Shown piece after piece: positions 16,549 to 25,441 of a stretch of DNA of 41,893 bases. The DNA lies in the NCBI GenBank assembly GCA_019116905.1, contig DXAQ01000086.1, positions 1 to 41,893 of the forward strand. Reading direction: 5' to 3'. Below the pieces are notes generated by a model. The model saw only the letters and a list, made by a program, of their open reading frames with translations, had not been told where the DNA came from and ran no database searches. The position numbers and the translations under genes were made by a program. Every line of letters begins with the position of its first letter. The stretch's first letter is position 1. The DNA is from Candidatus Mucispirillum faecigallinarum (lineage in GTDB: Bacteria; Chrysiogenota; Deferribacteres; Deferribacterales; Mucispirillaceae).

Positions 16549-18203
16549 TAAGCATTGCTCCTGTTTATCATATCTTCTGCCTGCTGCATCGCCATTTGGG
16601 TGGCTTCTCCAGAAATCATTGTAGCTATAATATTGATTTTTCCTTGTTTGTCAAGTTTTAATATGTTTGTAGAAGATATTCCTTCTTTATCTGATTTAGA
16701 AATGTGGAAGTGGCTGTCTCCCATAGCTGCAACAACTGGCAAGTGAGTAATAACAATAATCTGTTTTCTTTTGCTAAGCTGTTTTAATTTTTTTGCAACA
16801 GCGCCTGCTGCTTTGCCGCTGATACCTGTATCTATTTCATCAAAAAGCATTGTGCCCACATTATCATAATCTGCAAAAACTTCTTTTAATGCAAGCATAA
16901 CGCGTGATACTTCACCGCCTGATGCAACAGTTGCAAGTGGAGCAGTTTTAAACCCTGCATTTGTTGATATAAAAAATTCTGCACTAATACCACCTGAAAT
17001 ATCTAAATTATCACTTTCTTTAAATACAACTTCAAATTTAGCAGAATTTAACTCTAATTCATGTAAAATACTTTCTGTTTTTTTGCTTAATTCTTCTGCT
17101 GCTTTTCTGCGTGCATCATTTAATATTTTACTGCTTTTTAATGCTTCTTCTTTTAAAAGAGCAGTTTCCTTTTCAAGTTTTGATGTAATATCTTCATCGC
17201 CGTCTAATTCTTTTAAATCTTCTTCCAGCTTGTTTCTATATTCTATTACGCTTTCTAATGAGCCGCCATATCGTTTTGATAAATCCTGTAATTTATATTT
17301 TCTATCTATCAGGTTATTTAATTCTTCAGGGGAAGTTTCCTGTTCTTCTTCGCTTAAAAGGCTTGTAATTAAGGAGGCAGCTTCATTAATATTAGTTAAA
17401 GCAGCCTGTAAAAATTCTTCTGCTTTTAAAGCGTCCTGCGACATATTACTTATACTGTTTATTGAGCGTACTGCTCTTTCTATTAATTCTGATGCTGAAA
17501 TTTCACCATCACTTAATGCATCCATTGATGATGTAACAGCTTCCCTTACTTTTTCTATACTTGATAAAAATTTAATTCTTTCTTCAATAACTGCATCTTT
17601 TTCTAAATCAATATTATAGGACAGGATTTCATTATACTGCATTTTATACATTTCCTGCATTTTTATAATATTTTCTCTATTCTTTTTTAAATCTTCCAGC
17701 TTATCAAGTTTTTCCCTGTATGCTCTATATTTAGAGCTGTAATCCTGTTTTAAAGCATCATCAACAAAAAAGTCTACAAAAGATAAGTGTTTTGCAGGAT
17801 TAAATAAAAACTGATTTTCATGCTGTCCGTGAATATCTATTAAATATTCTGATACATCTTTTAATCTGTTTACAGGAGCAGCTCTGCCATTAATAAATGC
17901 TTTATTTTTACCATTTTCATCAGTTTCTCTTGAAACTATAAGCTCATCATCTATTTCATACTGTTCTTTTAATTCAGGTTCAATATTTAAATCATCACAA
18001 AAAATACCTTCTGCTGAAAATTTTTCATTTTGATTTCGTGGAGTTACTTTTCCAAGCCTGTCCCCTGTAAGATATTTTAAAGCTCCTACAAGCACAGATT
18101 TACCAGCACCTGTTTCACCTGTAATAACGTTTAATCCTTTTTCAAATTCTAAACTTACTTTTTCTATAACTGCTATATTTTTTACGGCTAGATATGTTAA
18201 CAC
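16548..18203 (-). CDS. recN: DNA repair protein RecN
   Basis: SMC-like ATPase for recombinational repair of double-strand breaks, acting at the nucleoid. The 551-aa protein has Walker A GETGAGKS (29-36), long central coiled-coil segments with many Glu, Lys and Ser residues, a signature region ATVASGGEVSRVMLALK, Walker B LFDEIDTGISG and a distal THLP motif. The N-terminus MLTYLAVKNIAVIE fits RecN. It starts with GTG and overlaps the end of nadK by 7 nt. This order (tlyA-nadK-recN) is common in bacteria. Confidence 0.97.
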   Translation of the reverse strand: MLTYLAVKNIAVIEKVSLEFEKGLNVITGETGAGKSVLVGALKYLTGDRLGKVTPRNQNEKFSAEGIFCDDLNIEPELKEQYEIDDELIVSRETDENGKNKAFINGRAAPVNRLKDVSEYLIDIHGQHENQFLFNPAKHLSFVDFFVDDALKQDYSSKYRAYREKLDKLEDLKKNRENIIKMQEMYKMQYNEILSYNIDLEKDAVIEERIKFLSSIEKVREAVTSSMDALSDGEISASELIERAVRSINSISNMSQDALKAEEFLQAALTNINEAASLITSLLSEEEQETSPEELNNLIDRKYKLQDLSKRYGGSLESVIEYRNKLEEDLKELDGDEDITSKLEKETALLKEEALKSSKILNDARRKAAEELSKKTESILHELELNSAKFEVVFKESDNLDISGGISAEFFISTNAGFKTAPLATVASGGEVSRVMLALKEVFADYDNVGTMLFDEIDTGISGKAAGAVAKKLKQLSKRKQIIVITHLPVVAAMGDSHFHISKSDKEGISSTNILKLDKQGKINIIATMISGEATQMAMQQAEDMINRSNA

Positions 18204-19054
18204 GGTATGCCTCCCCAGCCTAATTTATCTCTTAATATACTGTAATAATTTCTATTTTCTGATATTGCTAAATTTAAATCCGCAGAAGAACGCTGAACTT
18301 TTAATATACTTCCACTGTTAAACGGGCGGACAATTTGTCCGTCATAAGTTGCATAACATTCCACATTACTAGTTTCAATTCTTATATCTATTGTGCTTGT
18401 TTTTGGCAGCACAATAGGGCGTATATTTAATGCATGTGGACAGATTGGAGAAAGTATAATAGAATCTAAATCAGGATGCACAATAGGGCCGCCTGCAGAA
18501 ATTGTATAGCCTGTTGAACCTGTTGGGGTTGATATTATTGCACCATCCGCACGGTATCTTGTAACAAAACTGTTATTTATAAATATACTTAATTCTATCA
18601 TTCTTGACGGAGCACCTTTATTAATTACTATTTCGTTTAATGCTTCCTCCTCAAAAACATTTTCTCCATTTTCTAATATTATACCGTCAACTTTCATACG
18701 TTTTTTTATGATTAATTTTTTATTAATAAAATCATTAATAACTTTTTCAAAATCTTCTATATTATGCTCCATAATAAAACCAAGCCTGCCAAGATTAAAT
18801 CCAATTACAGGCACATTTAAAAACCTAAACATTCTTGAAGCATAAAGAAGTGTGCCATCACCGCCTAAAACAATTACTGCATCTGCCATAGAACGCATAT
18901 CTGAAATTGAGCAGCTTTCCCTATTTAAAATAAGACGCTCTACAGTTTCTTTTTCTAAAAGTGGTGTAATACCTTTGCTTTCTAATATTTTTACTGCATT
19001 TTCTACAGTTTCTTTTAATTCGCCTTTTGGCTTAACTATTAATGCCGCTTTCAC
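18197..19054 (-). CDS. nadK: NAD kinase
   Basis: Phosphorylates NAD to NADP in the cytoplasm. The 285-aa protein carries the diagnostic GGDGT motif (64-68), NLGRLGFI, and the substrate-binding STPTGSTGYTISAGGPI block followed by SPICPH. Length is typical. The GTG start directly abuts the tlyA TAA stop, so translation is probably coupled. NADPH demand from GOGAT, riboflavin and isoprenoid synthesis is served by this product, but no specific regulatory link is seen. Confidence 0.97.
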   Translation of the reverse strand: MKAALIVKPKGELKETVENAVKILESKGITPLLEKETVERLILNRESCSISDMRSMADAVIVLGGDGTLLYASRMFRFLNVPVIGFNLGRLGFIMEHNIEDFEKVINDFINKKLIIKKRMKVDGIILENGENVFEEEALNEIVINKGAPSRMIELSIFINNSFVTRYRADGAIISTPTGSTGYTISAGGPIVHPDLDSIILSPICPHALNIRPIVLPKTSTIDIRIETSNVECYATYDGQIVRPFNSGSILKVQRSSADLNLAISENRNYYSILRDKLGWGGIPC

Positions 19055-19837
19055 TTATAACACAACCTTTTCTATAATATTTTCTATATTTTTATTTTCA
19101 TTATTACCTTTATATATAAAATATGATAAATATTCAATATTTCCTTTTGCACCAGTTATACATGATTTTACTACATCAATAAATGAAAATCCATACTCGC
19201 ATGCAAAATCAATCACCTTTTTTATAACTTTTTTATGTATATTTTTATCTCTTACAATGCCGCCGCTTTCTACTTCGTTTCGTTCTGCTTCAAACTGTGG
19301 CTTAATTAGTGCAATAAATATTGTGCCCTGCCTGCAAAAATTTACAGCGTTTGGTATTATTGCACATAGTGAAATAAAGGATACGTCAGTTACTATATAA
19401 TCACAGTATCTGCCTATTTTTTCAAACTCAAAATATTTAAAATTAGTGTTTTCAAAAGAGATAACTTTTTCATTATGGAGCAGTTTATTATGCAGTTGAG
19501 CAGTGCCGGAATCTACTGCTATCACACATGCAGCACCTTCCTGCAGACATACATCAGTAAATCCGCCTGTAGATGAGCCTATATCCATTACAAAAGCATC
19601 CTTCATATTTAAATGAAATGTATCTACTGCATGTTTTAATTTAAGACCACCGCGGCTTACATAAGGCAGCCTGTCTTTTAATCTTAATGCAGCATTTACA
19701 GGTACTAAATCACCAGCCTTATCAATACGTTTATCATCTGCTATGGCTAACCCTGCCATTATAAATCTTCTTGCTTCATCAATACTTGATGCTAATCCAT
19801 TTTCTACAAGCAGTTCATCTATCCGTTTCTTTTTCAT
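19055..19837 (-). CDS. tlyA: TlyA-family rRNA 2'-O-methyltransferase (hemolysin A family)
   Basis: A 260-aa protein with an N-terminal S4 RNA-binding domain (KKRIDELLVENGLA...ARRFIMAG) and a FtsJ-like SAM methyltransferase domain. DIGSSTGGFTDVCLQ is SAM motif I, and a lysine in ALIKPQFE fits the catalytic K-D-K tetrad. TlyA proteins methylate ribose in 16S and/or 23S rRNA; the hemolysin name is historical. It lies between dxs and nadK, an order often conserved. The start is an ATG nine bases after the dxs stop. Confidence 0.93.
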   Translation of the reverse strand: MKKKRIDELLVENGLASSIDEARRFIMAGLAIADDKRIDKAGDLVPVNAALRLKDRLPYVSRGGLKLKHAVDTFHLNMKDAFVMDIGSSTGGFTDVCLQEGAACVIAVDSGTAQLHNKLLHNEKVISFENTNFKYFEFEKIGRYCDYIVTDVSFISLCAIIPNAVNFCRQGTIFIALIKPQFEAERNEVESGGIVRDKNIHKKVIKKVIDFACEYGFSFIDVVKSCITGAKGNIEYLSYFIYKGNNENKNIENIIEKVVL

Positions 19838-19846
19838 ATTTTATTT

Positions 19847-21736
19847 TTAGATTTTACCAGCTTTTATAAAACACTCATTAATTACATTATATATGCTTAT
19901 GCTGTCAAGTCCTGCATCTTTTCTTAAATCATTTACTGTGCCATGCTCAAAAAATTCATCACTTATTCCAATAGTTCTGCATGGTATATATACACCGCAG
20001 TTATTAAGAATAGAAACTATAGTTTCTCCTGCCCCGCCTAGAACAGCACCTTCTTCAACAGTGATTATAAATGATTTATCTTTTAATATGCTGCATAAAT
20101 ATTCTTTATCAATAGGTTTGATAAATCGTAGATTAATAAGAGAAACTTCTTTATTTTCACTTAATAATTTTTTATATGCAGGATATACTTCACTAAAAAT
20201 ATGACCAACAGAAATAACAGCAATACTGCCATTATTAGATATTATTTCAGGTCTGCCTGTCTCTAATTTATTAAATGCAAGCTCACTGTTTTCATAAACA
20301 TTACCTCTTGCATAACGAATAGCCACAGGCTCATTTAATTCATAACTTAAATCAAGCATGGCTTCAAGTTCCTGCTTATCTTTTGGCACCATAATATTTA
20401 AATTAGGAATTGTTTTTAAATAAGCAATATCATATATACCATGGTGAGTGGAGCCGTCTGCCCCTACAAAACCGCCTCTATCTACGCATAATGTTACTGG
20501 AAGTTTTGCAATTGCAACATCATGAATAATCTGGTCATAAGCACGTTGTAAAAATGTAGAATATACTGCACAATACGGTTTCATTCCTGCAATAGCAAGC
20601 CCTGCAGAAAATGCAACTGCATACTGCTCAGCAATACCCACATCAAAAAACCTGTCAGGATATTTTTCTGCAAAATCTTTTAAACCTGTGCCGTCCCTCA
20701 TAGCTGCTGTAACAGCTGCAATATTATTGTGAGTTTCTGCCATAGAAAGAAGTTTACTGCCAAATACATCTGTCCATGACATAGATGAACTTTTACCTTT
20801 TGCTTTGCCTGTTTCTTTATCAAAAGCAGATACGCCGTGAAATATATCAGGACTTTCTTCTGCCGGCTTATATCCTTTTCCTTTTTTAGTGGCAATATGT
20901 ACTAAAACTGGACGTTTTTGCAGTTTTGCGTTTGATAATGCTTTTTCTATTTCCTTTATATTATGACCGTTAATTGGTCCTATATATCTTATACCTAAAT
21001 TTTCAAAAAACGCACCTGGTGATAAAACGCCTATCATTACATTTTCCATTTTTTTAGCTATTTTTAAAACAGTATCGCCAAAAGGTGCTTCACCAGCAAC
21101 TGATTTAAAATCATAACGCATTTTTGTAGCCAATGCACTTGTCATAGATTTAGAAAGATATGATGAAAATGTACCCACATTATTACTGATAGACATTTCA
21201 TTATCATTTAAAACTATAATAATATTCTTTTTAAATACGCCTATATTATTTAAGGCTTCTAAAGCAACACCGCCTGTTAAAGCGCCGTCTCCAATAACTG
21301 CAACAGCTTTACCCTCTTTATTTAATAGAGAATTTGCAAGAGTAATACCAACAGCTGAAGAAATAGAAGTGCTTGCATGTCCTGAAATACAAGTATCATA
21401 AACACTTTCTTCTGGCCTTGAAAAACCGCTTATTCCTTTATACTGCCTGAGAGTATGAAATGAATCAAGCCTGTCTGTCAAAATTTTATAAGCATAAGAC
21501 TGATGACCTACATCCCAAATAATTTTATCTTTCGGCACATCAAAGACACGAAGTAATGCAATAGTAAGCTCTACTACCCCAAGACTTGGAGCAATATGGC
21601 CGCCATTTTTTGAAGTAATATCAATAATTAGTTCTCTTGTTTCCTGAGCAGCCTGTTCTAAATCACTGTATGATAACGTTTTTAAATCTTCAGGCAGCTT
21701 AAGCGATTTCAGGAAATCTATATTACAGTTATCTAT
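19847..21736 (-). CDS. dxs: 1-deoxy-D-xylulose-5-phosphate synthase, non-canonical start
   Basis: First step of the MEP isoprenoid pathway: pyruvate plus glyceraldehyde 3-phosphate to DXP, thiamine-dependent. Motifs include GDGALTGG and NDNEMSIS (ThDP/Mg), FHGVSAFD, IAEQYAV with the catalytic Glu (usually EQHAV) and YDQIIHDVA. The ORF-track start at 21538 is an internal GTG (the V of FDVPKDK). The frame continues upstream through PEDLKTLSYSDLEQAAQE, the conserved SKNGGH and SLGVVELT to a TAA at 21740-21742, with no ATG, GTG or TTG. I extend it to an ATA at 21734-21736 that overlaps the ispA TAG as ATAG, 8 nt after GGAG, giving 629 aa, the usual length. An ATA at 21719-21721 or a sequence error are alternatives. 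Confidence 0.9.
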   Translation of the reverse strand: MDNCNIDFLKSLKLPEDLKTLSYSDLEQAAQETRELIIDITSKNGGHIAPSLGVVELTIALLRVFDVPKDKIIWDVGHQSYAYKILTDRLDSFHTLRQYKGISGFSRPEESVYDTCISGHASTSISSAVGITLANSLLNKEGKAVAVIGDGALTGGVALEALNNIGVFKKNIIIVLNDNEMSISNNVGTFSSYLSKSMTSALATKMRYDFKSVAGEAPFGDTVLKIAKKMENVMIGVLSPGAFFENLGIRYIGPINGHNIKEIEKALSNAKLQKRPVLVHIATKKGKGYKPAEESPDIFHGVSAFDKETGKAKGKSSSMSWTDVFGSKLLSMAETHNNIAAVTAAMRDGTGLKDFAEKYPDRFFDVGIAEQYAVAFSAGLAIAGMKPYCAVYSTFLQRAYDQIIHDVAIAKLPVTLCVDRGGFVGADGSTHHGIYDIAYLKTIPNLNIMVPKDKQELEAMLDLSYELNEPVAIRYARGNVYENSELAFNKLETGRPEIISNNGSIAVISVGHIFSEVYPAYKKLLSENKEVSLINLRFIKPIDKEYLCSILKDKSFIITVEEGAVLGGAGETIVSILNNCGVYIPCRTIGISDEFFEHGTVNDLRKDAGLDSISIYNVINECFIKAGKI

Positions 21737-22626
21737 GATTTACGCTCCGTAATAAATTTAGCAATAGATAATAATGTTTCAGCCTTATCACCAAAACTAT
21801 CTAAACTTCTGCATGCTTTATGAATATACTGCTCTGCTTTACTTTTTGCACCTTCAAGAGAATAAACAGCAGGATATGTTGCCTTATGGCTGTTTATATC
21901 TTTTTGAACATTTTTTCCTAAAACATCAGAAGAAGAAGTTATATCTAGAATATCATCTACAACCTGAAAAGCAAGCCCTGCATATTTACCAAAAGATATA
22001 AGGTTTTCTAACTGTTTATCATTTGCGCCGCCTGCAACAGCTCCCAGATAAACAGCACATTCAATTAGTGCAGACGTTTTATTTTTATGAATATATTCTA
22101 CAAGTTCAACAGTAGGCTTTTTACCTTCTGCATTAATATCTGCAAACTGACCGCCAACCATTCCTAAATCACCAGCAGCAAGTGCAAGTTTATAGATTGC
22201 TTTAACACGAATATCTGCTGGAATATTTGGTGCGCATGTATAATCTGACATAATTTCAAATGCTTTTGTAAGCAGTGCATCACCTGCCAAAATTGCTTCT
22301 GCCTCTCCAAAAGCAACATGGTTAGATGGCTTGCCACGCCTCATATCATCATTATCCATAGCTGGTAAATCGTCATGAATAAGAGAATATGTATGCAGTA
22401 CTTCAATAGCTGCTGCAAAAGGCGTAACATAATCATAATCATCTGAAAATAAACCGTAGGATGCATAAACAAGTGCAGGACGCAGCCTTTTACCACCTGC
22501 AAAAAGACTGTAACGCATACCTTCGTTTAATTTAGCTGTAAAAACAGATGAATTTATAAGCCTGTTATCTAAAAAATGCTCTACTCTTTCAGAACTTTCT
22601 TGAAAAAATGATAATATATTATTCAT
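21733..22626 (-). CDS. ispA: Polyprenyl (farnesyl/geranylgeranyl) diphosphate synthase
   Basis: Trans-isoprenyl diphosphate synthase condensing isopentenyl diphosphate with allylic diphosphates. The 297-aa protein has the first Asp-rich motif DDLPAMD (85-91), the following RRGKPSNH, and the second motif DDILD (224-228). GGKRLRP near residue 44 binds isopentenyl diphosphate. Chain length is not certain, but the spacing of the first motif fits short-chain C15/C20 enzymes. It overlaps xseB by 8 nt and is followed directly by dxs, the usual xseB-ispA-dxs order. Confidence 0.96.
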   Translation of the reverse strand: MNNILSFFQESSERVEHFLDNRLINSSVFTAKLNEGMRYSLFAGGKRLRPALVYASYGLFSDDYDYVTPFAAAIEVLHTYSLIHDDLPAMDNDDMRRGKPSNHVAFGEAEAILAGDALLTKAFEIMSDYTCAPNIPADIRVKAIYKLALAAGDLGMVGGQFADINAEGKKPTVELVEYIHKNKTSALIECAVYLGAVAGGANDKQLENLISFGKYAGLAFQVVDDILDITSSSDVLGKNVQKDINSHKATYPAVYSLEGAKSKAEQYIHKACRSLDSFGDKAETLLSIAKFITERKS

Positions 22627-22852
22627 TTGTTTTTAAATCACTTGTAACAATATTGCCGTTACTATCTTCGTCCATTACAACTTTAACTGATTCTTCCACT
22701 TCTTTTAATGCTTTGCGACATTCTTTTGAAAGATTCATACCTTCTTGAAACAGTTTAACTGTATTTTCTAATGACTGTTCTTCTTTTTCTAAAGTATTAA
22801 CTATTTCTTCAAGCCTTTTTAAATTATTTTCAAAATCTTCAACAGCTTTCAT
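22619..22852 (-). CDS. xseB: Exodeoxyribonuclease VII small subunit
   Basis: Small helical subunit of ExoVII, which degrades single-stranded DNA together with XseA (not in this window). The protein is 77 aa and matches the family pattern FENNLKRLEEIVNTLE and LENTVKLFQEGMNL. The track begins at an upstream GTG. I choose the ATG five codons in because it forms a TAATG overlap with the bcp stop and gives MKAVEDFENN, the normal N-terminus. Confidence 0.94.
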   Translation of the reverse strand: MKAVEDFENNLKRLEEIVNTLEKEEQSLENTVKLFQEGMNLSKECRKALKEVEESVKVVMDEDSNGNIVTSDLKTNE

Positions 22853-23307
22853 TATAATACGCACCCTAAAACTTTTTCTGCATGACCGCTTGCTTTTACT
22901 TTATAAAATGCTTCTTCAATAATACCTTCTTCATTAATTATAAATGTAGAACGTATTATGCCTTTATAAACTTTACCATACATAGTTTTATCACCATAAG
23001 CAAAATAAGCAGATGAAACATTATTTTCAGGGTCTGATAATAATGTAATTTTTAAATCATGGTCTTTAATAAATTTATGGTGTTTTTGAATACTGTCTGG
23101 GCTTACACCAAAGATTTGAATATTTTTATTTTTAAAATCATTTATTAACTGGCTGAATTCAACAGCTTCTTTTGTGCAGCCTGATGTATTATCTTTTGGG
23201 TAAAAATATAATACATATTTAGAACCTTTTAAATTTTCACTGGAAACTGTTCCACCATTACTGCTTTCAAGCTCAAAAGCTGGAGCTTTATCACCTTTTT
23301 TTAACAT
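22852..23307 (-). CDS. bcp: Thioredoxin-dependent peroxiredoxin, Bcp/PrxQ type
   Basis: Reduces hydrogen peroxide and organic peroxides. The start is moved to the ATG of MLKKGDKAPAF because GGAG lies just upstream and the family begins there. The longer track ORF would overlap rlmN. The 151-aa product has a thioredoxin fold with peroxidatic Cys44 in NTSGCTKEA. The common resolving Cys five residues later (GCTKEAC) is Val49, and the only other Cys is Cys149, three residues from the end (GCVL). It is therefore a 1-Cys enzyme or uses an unusual C-terminal partner. It lies 16 nt downstream of rlmN in a tight operon. Confidence 0.94.
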   Translation of the reverse strand: MLKKGDKAPAFELESSNGGTVSSENLKGSKYVLYFYPKDNTSGCTKEAVEFSQLINDFKNKNIQIFGVSPDSIQKHHKFIKDHDLKITLLSDPENNVSSAYFAYGDKTMYGKVYKGIIRSTFIINEEGIIEEAFYKVKASGHAEKVLGCVL

Positions 23308-23323
23308 ATCTATCTCCTTTTCG

Positions 23324-24373
23324 CTATACAGCATCAGCGCCTTTATAGTCTGCAGCAAGTTGACCACATGCGCCTGCAATATCTTGACCTAATTTTTTTC
23401 TTATAAATACTGTAAGGTTATTATTTATTAAATATTCTTGAAATTGTAATACATTTTTTTCACTTGGTGTTTTAAACTCTGAATATGGAGAGCCGTTATA
23501 TGATATAAGGTTTATTTTTGCTTTTATACCTTTTATTAGCTGTACAAATTCTTTTGCATGAGCTAATGAATCATTAACACCGCCTAATAATACATATTCT
23601 AATGTAATACGTTTTCTTTTATCTAATTCAACATTTTTTAATGTATCAATTAAATCAGCTAAATGGTTTTTATTTGTTACAGGCATAATTGACTGCCTTA
23701 TTTTTTCGTTTGGTGCGTTAATAGATACAGCAAGATTAACAGGAGTATCCATTTGGAAAAATTTTTTAATACCGCTGATTAAACCAGATGTGGATACAGT
23801 AATTTTTCTATGAGAAAACCCAAATGCTTCATCATCAAGTAGTATTTTAACAGCTTTTGATAAGTTATCTATATTATCAAGAGGTTCGCCCATACCCATA
23901 AAAACAAGGTTTAAAAGTCTTTCATCAAATAATTCTTCAGCACTTTTTCTTAAAGCGGTAACTTGTAATAATATTTCTCCAACAGTTAAGTTACGCTTAA
24001 AACCAACAGCTCCTGCAGTAGCGCAAAATTTACAGCCCATACGGCAGCCTACCTGAGTAGATATACACCCTGAAATTCTGCTGCCATCACTTAGTAATAC
24101 TGATTCAATACTTTCTCCGTCTTCAAGTTTAAATAAAAATTTTATTGAACCATCACAAGATGTAAGCCTTTTAACTTCTTCTAAATAAGTAAACTCATAT
24201 TCTGACGATAATTTATCCCTTAAAGATGCAGGAATATTTGTCATCATATCAAATGATGTAACATTATTATGATAAAGCCAGTTATATATCTGTTTACTGC
24301 GAAATGACTGCTCTGAAAAACCTTCCACAACTTCTTTTAATTCTTCTGCAGATAAACAATCTATTTTTTTCAT
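23324..24373 (-). CDS. rlmN: Dual-specificity RNA methyltransferase RlmN
   Basis: Radical SAM enzyme that makes 2-methyladenosine in 23S rRNA (A2503) and in some tRNAs. The 349-aa protein has the CX3CX2C cluster as Cys110, Cys114 and Cys117 in CRMGCKFC, the GEPLDN motif, and the second catalytic Cys336 in GACGQL near the C-terminus. Both mechanistic cysteines are present, so it should be RlmN rather than a Cfr resistance enzyme; chromosomal context agrees. It is downstream of the STAS gene on the same strand. Confidence 0.96.
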   Translation of the reverse strand: MKKIDCLSAEELKEVVEGFSEQSFRSKQIYNWLYHNNVTSFDMMTNIPASLRDKLSSEYEFTYLEEVKRLTSCDGSIKFLFKLEDGESIESVLLSDGSRISGCISTQVGCRMGCKFCATAGAVGFKRNLTVGEILLQVTALRKSAEELFDERLLNLVFMGMGEPLDNIDNLSKAVKILLDDEAFGFSHRKITVSTSGLISGIKKFFQMDTPVNLAVSINAPNEKIRQSIMPVTNKNHLADLIDTLKNVELDKRKRITLEYVLLGGVNDSLAHAKEFVQLIKGIKAKINLISYNGSPYSEFKTPSEKNVLQFQEYLINNNLTVFIRKKLGQDIAGACGQLAADYKGADAV

Positions 24374-24394
24374 ATTTATTATACCAAAACTTGC

Positions 24395-24745
24395 TTATTT
24401 TAAAAGTTTAGCTTTGGCTTCTTCATCATCACTAACAATAGTAAAAAGTCTATTTAAGTTAGTATGAACAAATATTTTATATATATCATCACTAACATTA
24501 GAAAAAATAAGACTTTTTTCCTTTTCTTTTAAAACTTTGAATAACTGAATTAATTCTCTTAAACCACTGGAATTTAAGTAAGTAATATCTGAAAAATTGA
24601 TAACAACACTATCAACATCACCAGATATTTCACTAATATAATTTTTTAACTCCTCTCCATTGAAAGAGTCAATTTCATGAACAGGGAAGATAAATTCAAC
24701 TTTAACACTTCCACCTATTGTTTCACGCTGACTATTAAAAGACAT
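24395..24745 (-). CDS. STAS-domain protein (anti-sigma factor antagonist-like)
   Basis: A 116-aa single STAS domain. The signature INFSDITYLNSSGLRELIQLF carries the Ser-Ser-Gly motif in which SpoIIAA-type antagonists are phosphorylated; the usual Asp before it is Asn here. SpoIIAA-type proteins switch partner anti-sigma kinases, but no such kinase is encoded in this window. AGGAGG precedes the ATG strongly. The 11-nt overlap with the upstream PilZ gene suggests co-translation and a possible joint signalling role. Confidence 0.88.
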   Translation of the reverse strand: MSFNSQRETIGGSVKVEFIFPVHEIDSFNGEELKNYISEISGDVDSVVINFSDITYLNSSGLRELIQLFKVLKEKEKSLIFSNVSDDIYKIFVHTNLNRLFTIVSDDEEAKAKLLK

Positions 24746-25424
24746 TTTTCCTCCTAAAATTATCCTCTAATCTTTCTTTATTATGTTGACGTTGAAAAAC
24801 ACACCTTATTATTTTATCTCTATCAGGCTCTGATAATGATGTAAACATTACTCCAACAGCATGGCCTTCTTCTTCTAAATCTATATATCTTATAACTCTT
24901 GCCCGTACACTGTCAAGACCTTCTACTAACCCGCTTAAATCTATATCCAAAATATCTTCTTTATCTAAACATAATGGACTAACAAGTTTCATACCGCCGC
25001 CTGAAAGGTCTGTGCATATCATTGTAACAATATCATTTTTTTTATAATCTGTGTTTGTATGTGCCATACTAACTATTTTTACAGGTAAACGCCTAAGCAT
25101 TTCCACCCTGTAAAAAGCTCGCATTTCATTACGCTGCAAAGTTTCAGGCAGCTCAACAGCTATTAATGTTATATTATCCTTTATAATACCTATTGGTGTA
25201 GTTGTAAAGAAATACTTGCCACTTTCTTTTACAAACATAAATTCAAGCACTGTTTTTTTAGTAACTATAAGCTTTTCTCCATTATCTGTTGGAGGAAGTA
25301 TAGTAAACGATGTTTCATAAACATCACTTATTTTTGTAAAAAACAGCCTTTTAGTGCCGCTTACTGCCACCCATAGCTGTAAATCAGGCTGTAGATATTT
25401 CTTGACGGCAGTAATGGTTTCCAT
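24735..25424 (-). CDS. PilZ-domain protein, YcgR-like (c-di-GMP effector)
   Basis: A 229-aa protein with an N-terminal beta-rich YcgR-like region (about 1-100) and a C-terminal PilZ domain. The c-di-GMP-binding motifs are RAFYR (RxxxR) and DLSGGG (D/NxSxxG), both intact. YcgR-type proteins act as flagellar brakes or general c-di-GMP effectors, so a motility role is plausible but unproven; no flagellar genes are seen here. It overlaps the STAS gene and follows pyrE by 17 nt. Confidence 0.88.
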   Translation of the reverse strand: METITAVKKYLQPDLQLWVAVSGTKRLFFTKISDVYETSFTILPPTDNGEKLIVTKKTVLEFMFVKESGKYFFTTTPIGIIKDNITLIAVELPETLQRNEMRAFYRVEMLRRLPVKIVSMAHTNTDYKKNDIVTMICTDLSGGGMKLVSPLCLDKEDILDIDLSGLVEGLDSVRARVIRYIDLEEEGHAVGVMFTSLSEPDRDKIIRCVFQRQHNKERLEDNFRRKNVF

Positions 25425-25441
25425 AAAAAACTAACCTGTAG

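Noticed and set aside
17083-17619. 178-aa plus-strand ORF opposite recN
   Set aside because: Ser/Leu-rich antisense shadow of the recN coiled-coil region, without recognisable domains.
18852-19400. 182-aa plus-strand ORF opposite nadK/tlyA
   Set aside because: Antisense to two well-supported genes; composition and lack of motifs show it to be a shadow.
21536-21538. GTG start for dxs given by the ORF track
   Set aside because: It encodes the Val in the conserved FDVPKDKIIWDVGHQ block; choosing it would remove about 66 conserved residues including the GGH motif.
23308-23379. N-terminal extension of bcp in the ORF track
   Set aside because: It overlaps the rlmN coding end, has no homology to the family, and a good GGAG-ATG start exists at 23307.
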